NCBI GenBank assembly: GCA_037176885.1
Contig: JAWWNJ010000044.1
Span: 248,001 to 312,000 of the forward strand
Direction: 5' to 3'
Length of the DNA stretch: 64,000 nucleotides
Source of the DNA: Favolaschia claudopus
Lineage: Eukaryota > Basidiomycota > Agaricomycetes > Agaricales > Mycenaceae
Numbering within the stretch: the stretch's first letter is position 1; the number at the start of each line of letters is the position of its first letter. The translations under genes and the position numbers were made by a program. Positions 10,982-21,700 of the stretch are shown here, in pieces. The notes under the pieces were generated by a model that was given only the letters and a program-made list of their open reading frames with translations, was not told the DNA's origin and made no database searches.

Positions 10982-11578
10982 CGGCGCGAGATGAACCTTA
11001 AAGCGGAAAAAAGGAAAGATAATCGTGCATTTAGCGAGAGCCAGACACTGTGAATGTAATGGCCCTACATCCTGTGCAATAGGCAACAACCTGATAGACA
11101 GTCGACCAGAATCATCCAAAATCACCTCCGCAGCGGGCAATGGAAATTTAGCGGCCAGCAAGTTGTAGAATCGCGTTAACCCGACACGCAATTGCTCATT
11201 GGCGAAGCTGGGAACAAACACAATAACAAAAAGGGGTGCGTCAAAAAATGTCGCAGATACACCCAGATTAAGCCTCACTTTTCCAGATGAATGAGTAGAG
11301 CGCTGGAAAAGTACGTCAGCCAGTACCCAACAACGGTAATCGACGGATACCATAGCGAACAAATATAAACTTATTAACACCCACCTTTTATTTGCAGGGG
11401 GAGACAAAGAGGGCGGCATCGGAAAACGCGATTAAAGGCGACGAGCGGGAAAAGAAACGGACGACGCAGAAGAGCCTAAAACGACACGACCGGGGCAAAT
11501 GCTGATCGAACGACAGGTCGGCTTTATTCACCGCAAAAGTAACTAATTCCATACAGACAGATCAGGCGATACGGAAGG
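10982..11578. other. Intergenic between F-box paralogues 4 and 5
   Basis: No supported gene. An open minus-strand frame continues through part of it but shows no motif and overlaps the proposed first exon of paralogue 4. The words TTCACCGCAAAAGT (about 11527-11540) also occur in the 3.8-4.7 kb repeat, so a short fragment of that repeat is present here. Confidence 0.4.
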
Positions 11579-12909
11579 CTACCTAATGACAGGCGCAGGC
11601 ACCAACTCCACTCCATCACGACCGGCCACCCGGCCCAATAACGCCGTACTGTTGGTCGAACGAGCCGGGGCAACAACACACAGTGCGGCCGAAAAGTTGG
11701 TAGTATGGCGAAGCACTAATATGTCGCGGGCGAGAACGTCGGTGATGAACGCGAACGTGACGGACCTCAGCTGCGGGCACAAACCCTTTTGATGCAACGA
11801 AAGACCATGGAAAGCGAAAAGGAAATCATCGCCCGCACCACTACCATCAAGTTCCTCAAGGCCGGGAGACGCGCGCATCAGCATTTCCAAGGCACTGATC
11901 GTGATCGCACCCGACGATAGAACCAACCTAGACAGTGGAGACAGCACCCCCGGGCTGTTACGGGTGATAGCGTGCACGGGACGACCGTCCGGGAGGCGCA
12001 GAGCCAAGGTGCGAAGCGCAGGCATATCCAAACAGGCGAGCATCCACACCAACTCGTTACAGTCCAAGAACACTTCGACGCGTTCCAGGTTAACCATGAC
12101 GACCTTGTGGTCGACCAAATCGAACAGGGTTTGACGAGAGAGCGGCAAGGAGCAGTTCACAAAGCGAACCGACAGGGAGGCCAAATTTGGCAGCGCGGCG
12201 AAGACCTGGCGCAAGACCATCAAGCGTGGGTGATGGAAATTCTTCATGTGAGCCAAAGTAAGTCGAGTAACAGACTGGACACTGATCGACCAGTCAATAG
12301 ACGGCAGGTGATGGAGGAAAGTGAGGGAGGCAAGAGAAGTATCGCGCCCGTCAGCGAGCATCATCCGACGAGTGTACAAGGAAGGACAGAAGTCGAAAAC
12401 GATGCGGCCCAGCGTAGGAGGTACAAGGTGGGCAAAAAGGCGGAGCACTGGCTCGCACGCGCTGCGAGATTCGACACGCAGTCTGATGGAGAAACTGGCG
12501 GACAAGAGGGGAAGTAGCTTTGCAAACAGCAAGGATATGCGATCCGCAGCAGTACCTGCTGTAGCGAACGCGCGAGCACCGAAAATCGCGACGACCTGTA
12601 AAGGAAGGCCAGACGCATGTGTACGAATGAAGGTGAGCTTGGGCAGCTTCGTTCTTTCTGTTATACGGACAACAGTCCACAGCGAGGCATCCTGGTCAGT
12701 GACCTGTCGCCAGTAGGCGGAGACGCAACGAATGGAGTGCCGGTCCTTGTGGGGGTCATCCAGGGTAGCGAGCGGAGCGGGTAGCGTGAACTTGAATATA
12801 CGCGTGAGGAGCTCGATGGGCACATTGTGTATCCCGCAAGGCACTTCAACGAACTTGTAAAAAGTCAGGATATACTAATATAATGGGACGAACGCCTAAC
12901 TGGATCCAT
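11579..12909 (-). CDS. F-box-like protein (paralogue 5)
   Basis: A nine-base first exon (12909-12901, Met-Asp-Pro) followed by a 47-nt intron (12900-12854; branch-like CCTGAC, acceptor ACAAG) reads in phase into FVEVPCGIHNVPIELLTRIF. This explains why the F-box frame itself has no ATG. Total length is about 427 residues. The F-box is NVPIELLTRIFKFTLP, then RCVSAYWRQVTDQDASLW. The C-terminal part is LRR-like (LASLSVRFVNCSL, LRTLALRLPDG). A TATA-like TTTTTATACT lies about 25 nt upstream of the ATG on the minus strand. The donor GTTAGG is non-consensus, so the first exon should be treated as a proposal. Confidence 0.72.
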
Positions 12910-13420
12910 TGCAGATAAAAAGGTTGACGCTAGTATAAAAACAGGACAGGATAGAGGAAGCGAGAAAGAAGGTGATGACGAAAAGCTACCGACAAATCAG
13001 TTTTTTAACCAGTACCCAGAGGCAACTTCTATAGACACCGGCTGAAATACCAAGCTCAAGCATCCGTTTTGCGTATTTAAGAGCTGATTCCAATTCTACG
13101 CAGCACAGAGCACATCTGGACCGATACACTGACCTTATGCATTATATGGTTTTATTTCGGAGCACTATCAAGCGGCAACTTGGTGGCGGCTGTCTCTTTC
13201 TTCCAACAACTTTGCTTCCGAATGTCAATCATATTTCTCGATTATAATGTTAGTCTGAACAATTGACATACTACGTTCAGGCATATCGAGTACACGGAGT
13301 GCAAGGTTTCAATAAGGCACAACGGTCAACTATAGACGGGACGAATACAAGCGAAGGAAACAATTCTAGACGACAACAAGCAGGGGTGTCCTTGATAGGT
13401 CAAAGCAAAAGTCAACAGCA
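12910..13420. other. Intergenic
   Basis: 5' flank of paralogue 5 and 3' flank of paralogue 6. AT-rich stretches; no gene seen. Confidence 0.4.
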
Positions 13421-15012
13421 TCATCTGGGCTCATTGCATACCACTTTGTATCGGGTACGGCCATACTCAAATCCAAATGACGCCACGATGTCCGCCTTCT
13501 CCCACTTCAAACCCAGCAGAACTACCATAGTCAAACTGCCCTTCGGTGTCTTCCCGAACTGTATACGTTCTGGTACCCACACTTTCAAGACAGGAACTTC
13601 GAAACCAGTGTAGGAAGTAACATCGTCTTGCGAGTAGACTGCAGCTACTTCCCTCTGCATTAGAGGAAAAGGAAAGTCCAGGATGACAATGCAGGTGCCA
13701 AAAGCAAACGGCTCGAAACAGAGGCAGTTGAAAGCAGAACAGCTGCGAGGGGGACACAGGTCCTCGAGATCCCAGCGCATGATCCGCGAATTTTCGGTTT
13801 CTTGCATTTGATGGGTTAAGTGAACGGCAACAAAATTCAGCCTGTGAATGGTGTTCATGCGGTACTGGTAAATGATCCTTTTGGCCAAGAACTCGAAAAT
13901 AGGCGCCCGAGACTCCATGTCGGACATCACAATGTGCTCCAGATACGGAGTTCTCTTCAGGATGTCGAGGAGCACGAAAGTTTTTACAGGGTTGTTGCGC
14001 AACTTCAGGGAGGTCAAGCAGGCAGCGAAGCCCACCAAGTCGACCAACAAATTCACGCTGATAGGCGTAGAGTCGTCCAATAATTCCATTTCGGTAAGAC
14101 GCGGGGCGAAGATAGGAGGCAGAAACCGCAGATCCCACAGCGACAGGAGAAGAAGGGACGGCATCGAGACGACCGGCGACGACGCCACGGCGCACCTCCT
14201 ATCCCACTTGAGATGTAACAGGTTCGTGCAAGCGGAGAAGAACGCGGACCAGTTCATGTCTTGTTGGTCGCGATCGCTTGCTATATACATATACTGGAGG
14301 TTCGGAGAAGGAGGGAAAGCGACATCCACAAGAATAGTGCACCTAACGAGGTGCAAATTGACTGAAACCAATTGGAGCCGCTGGTGCCGCTTCCAGCAGG
14401 AGAGGTTGGTTTTCTTCTCGATGTCGACGACCCTCAAGTCGAGGGCGTCCACGATGATGTTCGGACCAAGCAGCTCCTCCACACAGAGACCCGCCAAACT
14501 GCAGGAACCGTCAGCCCTGAAGAAGAGCGACCTCCATCGCTTGACCGTTGGAAGTAGCGCATCCCAGACGCGCCCGGGCTCGTCTCGTCGGAGAGGGAGG
14601 ACAGTCAAGTCAAAGGCGATATGAAGTGGACTCATGGCAGATTTCTGAAGGTGTTCGCTGACAAAGGCATAGAGATCGGATGTGTCCAGAGGAGAAGGAC
14701 GCCTGTCGTTGGCAGCCTCAAGCATGAGAAAGCTCCACATGACCGGCAAGCTGTCCACAACCTGCTTGAAGAGAGTGCAGGTGCGTCGGAGACGGTCACG
14801 TAGAAGTTCATTCTCGTATATTTGCTCTTGTGTTATCACAGGGCGGAGGGCGTAGAGAAAAATGCGGGCGACAGTGTCGAGTGGCACTTCGACAGCATTG
14901 ATTATTCTCAAGCAGGCGACTAGCGACCTGTCGACTTACGGGTCATAAATTTTGAAGGTCTGGCAGAGTCGGTCTCGTTCACGCTGGTCACGCTGGGTGA
15001 AATTTGCGACAT
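13421..15012 (-). CDS. F-box-like protein with duplicated first exon (paralogue 6)
   Basis: The main exon (14886-13421) opens after a 53-nt intron (14939-14887, GTAAGT...CGAAG). Exon 1b (15012-14940) gives a Ser/Thr-rich N-terminus (MSQISPSVTSVNETDSA) whose phase-1 end creates the Leu that starts the F-box LPLDTVARIFLYALRP. Downstream are RTCTLFKQVVDSLPVMW and LRR-like strands (LLLLSLWDLRFL, LTSLKLRNNP). The gene totals about 512 residues. A second complete copy of exon 1 (exon 1a, 15141-15069) sits just upstream with its own ATG, its own GTGAGT donor and the same phase. Transcripts from either start could therefore encode full proteins with different N-termini. It is probably an SCF adaptor; the target is unknown. 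Confidence 0.78.
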
Positions 15013-15141
15013 TTCTACAGACAGCATTAATTATACTCAAGTATGTGACTAGCGACCTATGAACTCACGGGTCGCAATTTTTGAAGCCTCGGCTGAGTCG
15101 GTCTCGTTCACGCTGGTGTCGCTGGTCGAAATTTGCGACAT
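14884..15141 (-). repeat. 129-bp tandem duplication of an ATG-containing first exon plus intron
   Basis: Copies are 15141-15013 and 15012-14884 (minus strand). Each holds a 73-nt exon starting ATGTCGCAAATTTC, a GT donor after ...ACCC, an intron with AGGTCGCTAGTC, and the AATAATCAATGCTGTC-like 3' intron part. The exon copies differ at several codons (for example SDTS/SVTS, EASKIAT/RPSKFMT) but keep length and phase. Confidence 0.85.
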
Positions 15142-15146
15142 TTCAT

Positions 15147-15742
15147 AGAAAATGGTAAAGAGAGGAAAGACGATAAAGACGGCGGAATTAGGAAAGGTTG
15201 CTGCAGACCCCAACAAAAACAAAAAATCGCCATGTTTTTCTAGCGGGGGTTTATGAGGACTTAGACAAATTGCAGGAAGCTGATGTAAGAAGAAGAAGGC
15301 AAGGAAAAAGACCAAAACGGTATTAGCGCGGCCGCGGTTAACCGGCCCGCCCGGCCAAATCTTGAACTCTCTTCCAAAACGAGCAAGTACGCAGCATCCG
15401 AATTTAAAGTTCATTGTCAATACGAAGACTGCCATTATGGACTGGCTACGAATACATTCCATATGTTATCTTTAACCAGTCGTCCCTCGCCTCACGAAGA
15501 TCTCCTCCCAACAGCCATGACTCGATGCGAAAACAGCGAAGCAGTCGACACGCAAAATATACAGTCAGTCCATAATAAGCGACGGAGGCAGCATCGAGCC
15601 ATCTGGTTAACGCTGTTGTCAGGAACTCCTCTCTACCCGGCGACGAGAGTCGGATGCAAAACAATTGGAACCTAGTTCGGTACATTGAACCTCACGCGAC
15701 GTGCACCAAGTTTCGCGGTCTCTAACTGCCAACAGGCTCAAA
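15147..15742. other. Divergent intergenic region between paralogues 6 and 7
   Basis: Head-to-head promoter region of the minus-strand paralogue 6 and the plus-strand paralogue 7. No gene is seen; open frames on both strands lack motifs. Confidence 0.4.
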
Positions 15743-17512
15743 ATGGATTCTCCCCAATTCAAAACCGGCGTCGCAGCACCTACTACCCTAGTCGATACAC
15801 AGGCTCAGGCTACGCCACCCGAAATACCTGGTAGCCTCTCACATCCAAACACGCTCATCGACAGACCCTCTCTCAGACCACGGTACCCGATCCCAAGTCC
15901 GTCGAAAGAGCAGACAGACGCCTACAAGTGGATTCCGACGGGAGAAGCGCTGGTACGGGAATACGAAAACGAGGTCCAAACGCTAGAGAACGCGCTGGAA
16001 CACGCCAAACAGAAGCTCGCGTACGCGAAGTATATCCTAGCAAAAACCGCCTTCTTTGTACAACCCATACACCGGGTTCCTTTGGAGCTATGGATAGAAA
16101 TATTTCACCTAGCTTACGACCGAGAAGGAGGATGGCCAGCGACATCGCTCGAGCTGCTCACCGAGGTTTGCGCCCATTGGAAGTGGATGCTGACGGAGAC
16201 CAGTGCAGCCTCGATCTGGAACCCTCTCGATCTACGCGCCGCGACTGGACCAATATCCGAGAAACGCACGACTCTGAAATACGTCACCAAGTCTAAAATA
16301 TTGGACGTCATCTTGTCCACCGAAGAGGACCAGATTGACCTCGGACTTCTGACAGACGTGTTCTCTGGAGACCATATCAAGAACATTCGACGTCTGGCCA
16401 TATACGATCTGTATTCAGCCACAGGATCAATCGTGCGAGAGACCTTCAGCCAATATGCCCCTATCCCTTTCATCCGTGAGCTGTATTTAGTCGGCGTCGC
16501 TTGGTCCGTAGGGGAGCATCCCTCCACCGGCACCTTCCCTATTTGGGCAACAGACATGCTCCCCCAGCACCTGGAACCCGAGATACACGTGGATCGAGAG
16601 CTACTGGCACTCACCTTGATACAGTGCATCGAGCCTGATCGCACACTCCACGTCCCTTGGTCTGCGTTGAAGGTATATGCCGAGCTAAACACAGCTCGCG
16701 AGGGCGGGTTCATCCCCACCAGGCATCTCCGCCAACTCAGTTCAATCACCAAACTGTCGCTGGGAGGAGTATTCCTACCTGCGATTGCGGACGGCGGACT
16801 CGTAGAGCTAGTGAACTTAATCGACTTCGAATACATCGTACCCTGGAAATGGAGGCAAGGGTCTACAACATTCGAAGCGGTCAGGTTCCCAAACCTCGAA
16901 TGTCTGCGCCTACACGGCAGTCTGCGACAGACAGAGGTGTTGTCGGAAGCTAGCGACCGCTTCCACCACGATCTATCGCCCTTCCTACAACGATGCACGT
17001 CTCTCAGCACCCTCGAGTTGACGCTCCAAGTTCCATATAGCACATCCGTGCTAATTACCCATCTTCGAGCATGCCCGTCGCTCGTTCGACTTGAAATAGG
17101 GGCATGTACTATCGAGGCAGTGAACAACTCCTTGTTTCGCGAGCTCTGTGACACGACAATCCTCCCAAACCTCCAGTTCTTGAGGGTAGCTGAAGGCAGA
17201 TACCCAAGATCAGAACCTAGTGTGCTTGACGAGGCGGATTCAGCCAGGGATATAATCAGCATGATGGAATCGCGGTTTAAAAGCCAACTCCGCTTCATGG
17301 ACTTCAGATGCAAGCGTGAAGAGAGGAGCCAGTGGCAACGGACTATACGAGAATGGGAATCTCACTGGATATCTGCCTGGGACTCCCCCGTACAAGTCCC
17401 GTTTGGATCCGACTGGAACTTCGCTCACGACGCGCGCTTGGCGGTCGAAGAATACAAGGTCAGCCACGAAACGGACGGCATCGAGCGCGTAGGACTAAAT
17501 AACACAATGTAA
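15743..17512 (+). CDS. F-box-like protein with N-terminal coiled coil (paralogue 7)
   Basis: The ATG at 15743 (MDSPQFKTGVAAP) starts a single exon of 589 residues; upstream in-frame codons are non-ATG. A charged heptad-like segment (EYENEVQTLENALEHAKQKL, residues about 73-92) precedes the F-box (HRVPLELWIEIFHLAYD, about 108-125; then EVCAHWKWMLTETSAASIW). The rest is LRR-like (LSTLELTLQV, LVRLEIGACTI). The coiled coil plus F-box layout is a common agaricomycete subtype, distinct from the minus-strand neighbours. It is the only plus-strand member and the last gene before the repeat island. It likely recruits substrates to an SCF ligase. Confidence 0.8.
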   Translation: MDSPQFKTGVAAPTTLVDTQAQATPPEIPGSLSHPNTLIDRPSLRPRYPIPSPSKEQTDAYKWIPTGEALVREYENEVQTLENALEHAKQKLAYAKYILAKTAFFVQPIHRVPLELWIEIFHLAYDREGGWPATSLELLTEVCAHWKWMLTETSAASIWNPLDLRAATGPISEKRTTLKYVTKSKILDVILSTEEDQIDLGLLTDVFSGDHIKNIRRLAIYDLYSATGSIVRETFSQYAPIPFIRELYLVGVAWSVGEHPSTGTFPIWATDMLPQHLEPEIHVDRELLALTLIQCIEPDRTLHVPWSALKVYAELNTAREGGFIPTRHLRQLSSITKLSLGGVFLPAIADGGLVELVNLIDFEYIVPWKWRQGSTTFEAVRFPNLECLRLHGSLRQTEVLSEASDRFHHDLSPFLQRCTSLSTLELTLQVPYSTSVLITHLRACPSLVRLEIGACTIEAVNNSLFRELCDTTILPNLQFLRVAEGRYPRSEPSVLDEADSARDIISMMESRFKSQLRFMDFRCKREERSQWQRTIREWESHWISAWDSPVQVPFGSDWNFAHDARLAVEEYKVSHETDGIERVGLNNTM

Positions 17513-17948
17513 TGATATACACGGCAAATGAAAATAGCGAGCCACGAACAGACAGCAGCGAGCGGCCTTCAATTGTCAGATTAAAATATTCAGAAAAGGA
17601 AAATTAGAGATCATCAATGAGATCACAAAGAGACCTAGAGAGAAGCATCACCATATTTGGAGTTAGCGCAAGGACAGAAAAGGTGAAGGACCTGCCAAAT
17701 GCGTCTACGTTTTGAATATATATTACTAAAGAAGGGAAAAGATAGACATCAAAGCTCAATGAGGAAAATGCAATTTCACGAATGAAATTCGATCAGGAAG
17801 GAGTATAGCCTTAAGGAGCATAACGGCATACACAACTGTTGATCTCCTACTATAAAAGGAAATGATGTGATTTTCCCACTGATGGAATTGACGGGAAAGC
17901 CTAGGTAAAGAAAACAAAGACGAACCTTCGTAAACTCAGGATTCGTAA
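17513..17948. other. Intergenic
   Basis: AT-rich, no gene seen. It ends where the P450 segment duplication begins. Confidence 0.4.
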
Positions 17949-19485
17949 TCAGCAGCAAGCGACTATTGAATTCTTCTTTCCGCCATGTCGAGAGGACGTG
18001 TTGGCCATGATCAATGGCAAACAAAAAGGTTACCGTCCCGTACCGCTCTAGCCTACGTATTCGCCCGCTTCGAGCAGGATCACGTTGCATGAAATACTTC
18101 AACTCACTTCATGATCCTATACAGGGCGTAACACGGATTGAAATCCAGGTATTACGACTGTTTCCGCTTTGTTCCCTTGTTTCAAACAGGCTGAAATAAC
18201 AGCCAAGTTCGTGCCCGCCGGCATCGCAGGAAAACAGGTTCGAATAGCCGCCCGATTCCTGATCTCAATTCCCGACTTTGTCAACTCCCGGTCGCCTTCG
18301 ACTTTCCTTCTTCTGTATGTTGTCTGTGTGTTGAATTTCCTTTGTCCGCGGAGCCATGCCTCTCCGAAAACGAATATAAAGGGTGCCACTCTCGCTCTTC
18401 GGGGGAGCAGCAATTGAAATGCAGACCTCGTCTTTTGTAGCAACTCCTTTTTCTACAACTCACATTGTGGTGCTTTTAAGTGCTTCTTGTCTGCTGCTTT
18501 GCCTCTATGCATTGAAGGATGGCTTGCGTCTGGCTCATCGTCGAGTCAAACTCCCTGGACCGTCTGGATTTCCGCTTGTCGGTAACCTCTTCCAGGTAAG
18601 TAGTACATGCACAAACTATCCCCGTTTTCAATCATATAATGATACCTAACTCCTTAGATGAGGGCAGGACATGCTAGATCGCTTGCTGAGTGGACTCAAA
18701 TTTATGGTGGGATGTTCAGGTATGGCGTCTGAAGCGCGAGAATGCAATCTCACATCTACGTTCGTTCATCTCCGTTAGACTCAATTTGGGAGAAAGAGAG
18801 GCGGTAAAGAACATATTACGCGGATCTAGTACGCTCATGGAATTTAATCGCGGTGTATGACAGGTTATAATCAACACCTACGCCGACATGAACAAGACAC
18901 TCATTCAACAGGGAGCTGCTTTTCAGTCACGCCCTGAATTCAAATTATGGCATGGAGCTTTTTCAAAAGCATTAGATCCCGATGCGCCTGCTACTATGGG
19001 AAGTATGTCACCACTCTCCGCGACTATTTTCGTCGTTTTTCTGACTTGCGTGTTGTTTAGCTTCAAAGTTCAGCGAACAAATCAATAAATATAGAAGGCT
19101 CTTGACAGCCCAAACTAGCGCCGCTAAGCTTCCCAGGTGAACACTTCAACTGTTTGCTGAAAACAAAGATTCACAACGTATCGAACATTCAATTCAGCTT
19201 CAACCATTTCCTTGCACGCAGATATGTTCGTCTTGTTGGACTGCTCGACCAGAGCGCCAGCACAGGCGTCGCGCAAGACCTCGGTTTTCATTTCTGGACT
19301 ACGACCGTCGGAATAAGCGCCGAAATGCTGTTTGGGCAACGGTTCGACGAAGATATCATCCGCCTCATCGCGGATGTCAATATTCAAGCGTTTCGACAGC
19401 GCACCCTCGCGACGCCCATACACGACTACATTCATCTCGTCGCAATCGGAGAACAGCTTGCTATTGCCTGCGCATCACCCATACG
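17949..19485 (+). repeat. Segmental duplication, left copy (P450 promoter and 5' half)
   Basis: Direct repeat of 44707-46252. Homology starts abruptly at TCAGCAGCAAG and ends abruptly at ATCACCCATACG. It covers about 470 bp of promoter, exons 1-5 and the first part of exon 6. In the exon-6 portion I counted about 5 mismatches in 265 bp; introns differ a little more and contain small indels. Left of this copy lies the F-box cluster and right of it the repeat island. Confidence 0.92.
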
Positions 19486-19501
19486 TCGCTGTCGTATGTA
19501 G
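18421..19501 (+). pseudogene. Truncated cytochrome P450 (5' fragment)
   Basis: ATG at 18421, membrane anchor (HIVVLLSASCLLLCLYAL) and proline-rich hinge (KLPGPSGFPLVGNLFQ), with the same exon/intron borders as the intact gene at 45185. Coding continues to the duplication edge at 19485. There it runs into unrelated sequence and hits TAG at 19499-19501, five codons later. The I helix, ExxR motif, PERW region and heme-binding Cys are all absent, so no P450 activity is possible. The exons present have no internal stop or frameshift that I can see, so the truncation itself is the lesion. The promoter with TATAAA (18375-18380) is retained, so a short transcript may still be made. Confidence 0.88.
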
Positions 19502-20599
19502 CTTGAATAGAATGTGCTTTGACCTCCCAAAAAGGCAATTCTCAAGCGCTGACACGCTCGCCGCGCGACCAAGGTCGCAAGCGACTCGCCCACCCCAGAC
19601 TTATAGCTTTTCGGAGCGGGTCTCAAAAGGATTTATTTTCTACTTACATACAGCGGAGAAAAAAATTTGATTTTTGGACCCTTACGAAGCCCGTTTCCCG
19701 CTCCGTTTGGAGGGTGGATCGGGTGGTGTGATCTCCTGGGCTACAGATCTAGATCTACCGACTACTGGGGACAAGACCCTGGATTTTGTACGTAGTGGAA
19801 ATTTGAAGTCAGCACTCACCGATGAATTTGAAGTCCGCCGAAAGTCTTGAGCATTCAGAGCGTCAAGACAAAATTCTTGAGCACCAAAGAAAGAGAGAGA
19901 AATGAGAGACCTAAAGCAATACACTAAAGGTACTCACCGCATTCAGGGACTTGCTGGTGAAATGAGAAAGTTCTTGGTTTAAGTGCGCCGTGTCGACAGC
20001 GCCGCGCAGCGGAAGCAAAAAATGGCCTATAGGCACAAAATGAGTCAAGGATACAGAGAAGCAGAGTATGAGGTACGCACCGACTCAGCCGCGCAGCGAA
20101 AGAAAATTCTCTTCGACTTTACGGACTTGACAAATTTGACGAGGTGATGGTGAGGACCGCGCAGCGGAGAAACAGGCGGAAAAGTAAAATCTATCACTTC
20201 CGATTAGCACTGAAAGACGTAGAAATCAGTGAAGAGGCGCACCTGAATCCCGTTGAATTCAACGCCTCGCTCGCGGGAACGCGAAATCTCAAATTTTGAT
20301 TTCGTGGCTTGGCGTTGGGGGTAATGAAGTGCCCCGCGCAGCGGGAAGAAAAAGTTCTGGAAGGCTTGAGTCAGCGGGAATTCAACGAGATGAGGGGAAG
20401 AAACGTACCTGATAGGAGCGTGGAAACGTCGCTCGGCGGACGCTCAAAGGTCAAATTTTGATTTTGGGTTAGCTTTGGTGGGGATGAGGGCCGCGCAGCG
20501 GAGAAATTTGAATCTGGAAACGTGAAATGAGACGAAGAATAGAGGGAATGAGGGCGGGGACTCACGAGAAAGTATCGAGTTTTGAGGCCGTTGTTGACC
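19502..20599. repeat. Repeat region with recurring GCGCAGCGG word
   Basis: CCGCGCAGCGG or a close variant occurs at about 20001, 20088, 20157, 20334 and 20491, each followed by an A-rich tract. The word CTCGCTCGCGGGAACGCG also occurs. On the minus strand, GTGAGT/GTACGT-like donors recur between them (about 19935, 20085, 20235, 20407, 20568). No protein-coding gene is supported. Confidence 0.6.
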
Positions 20600-21700
20600 T
20601 GGTTGATATCAAGAACTCCCCGGCCGCGGGACGTCGATACGTAGAGTAATCGACATGCGGGACACGGGAAGGGCTCGGAGAAAAGAAGAGTGAAACGCTT
20701 ACCTCATCCAAGCCAACCGACGTCAAGAAAACTTGCCGTGAATTACAAAATCCTGAAAGGAATCGTAAGACAGAGAGACGTAAGAGGAAGAAATAGGAAG
20801 CTTACCTGAAGAGCCGCTCGCCGGAGGTCGATATGTTGTGTCAAAGCTATAACTCCGCTGCGCGTCGCGGCCGAGACGGCGAGTACAGCAACAACAAATC
20901 ACTGTCGAGACCGCTGCTATACGCGTCGGGGGCGGGTTAGCCTGCCGGCGGCTCAAAAGTTCCGAAAAAAAAGGCTTCAGAATGAGCAAAAAAAGTTGAA
21001 GCAAGAAAGGACTTACTTGAAAGTCCCGCTCGCGGGACGTCGATCCATATACTCAAAGCTATGCGCGCCGCGGCTGCGACGACAACAACAAAAATCTAGT
21101 AAAACAGGCGGGATACTCGCTGCTTTATGCGTCGGGGGCGGGTATTTGCCTGCCGGCGGCAAAATTGTCTGCGCAAATGCACTGAAAAACACGTCAAAAT
21201 GAGCAAACGAGGAGCAATAGAATAGACTTAGGTTGCTCGCGGGAACGCGATCCATATAGTCAAAGCTATCCGCGCCGCTGCGCGGCGCGGCGGCAACGAC
21301 AACGACAACAAGAGCGTTGAGGGGCGGCTGAACTTGTTGCTACACGCGTTGGGGCGGGGTTAGCCTGCCGGCGGCCAAAATTTCAGAAGATCGTTAATAT
21401 GGGTAAAAAAAGGTGCAAAGGTATCAACTTACTTGAAGGCCCGGTCACGGGAAGGCGATAGGTCGTGTCAACGCAATAGCGCCGCTGCGCGGCGCGGCGG
21501 TGACGACGGCAACAACGAAGAATGCCATAGGTGGGCGCGGATTGTGCAGCTGTCGGGGGCGAGGTTAGCCTGCCGGCGGCCAAATCCTGGTGAAAAAATG
21601 TGTCAAGGGGGCAGAAAATTGAAGGGATATGAACTTGCTTGAAGTCCCGCTCGCGGGATGACGATACATATAGTCAACGCATCGCCGGCAGGGCCTGGCG
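20600..21700 (-). repeat. Tandem array, unit about 209 bp, 4-5 copies, splice-module-like
   Basis: CCTGCCGGCGGC recurs at about 20941, 21149, 21364 and 21569. Each is preceded by a TCGGGGGCGGG-type block and by GCGCCGC-rich and CGCTCGCGGGACGTCGAT blocks in constant order. Read on the minus strand, most units contain an open segment with the shared pattern CCCRR..A..S....YRPPASG.FK, ending exactly at a CAAGTAAGT-type donor. The array therefore resembles a repeated exon/intron cassette. I do not recognise the element. Confidence 0.75.

Noticed and set aside
16114..17313. Long minus-strand open frame opposite F-box paralogue 7
   Set aside because: It mirrors the real plus-strand gene; the product is Ser/Arg-rich without motifs, a shadow of codon bias.
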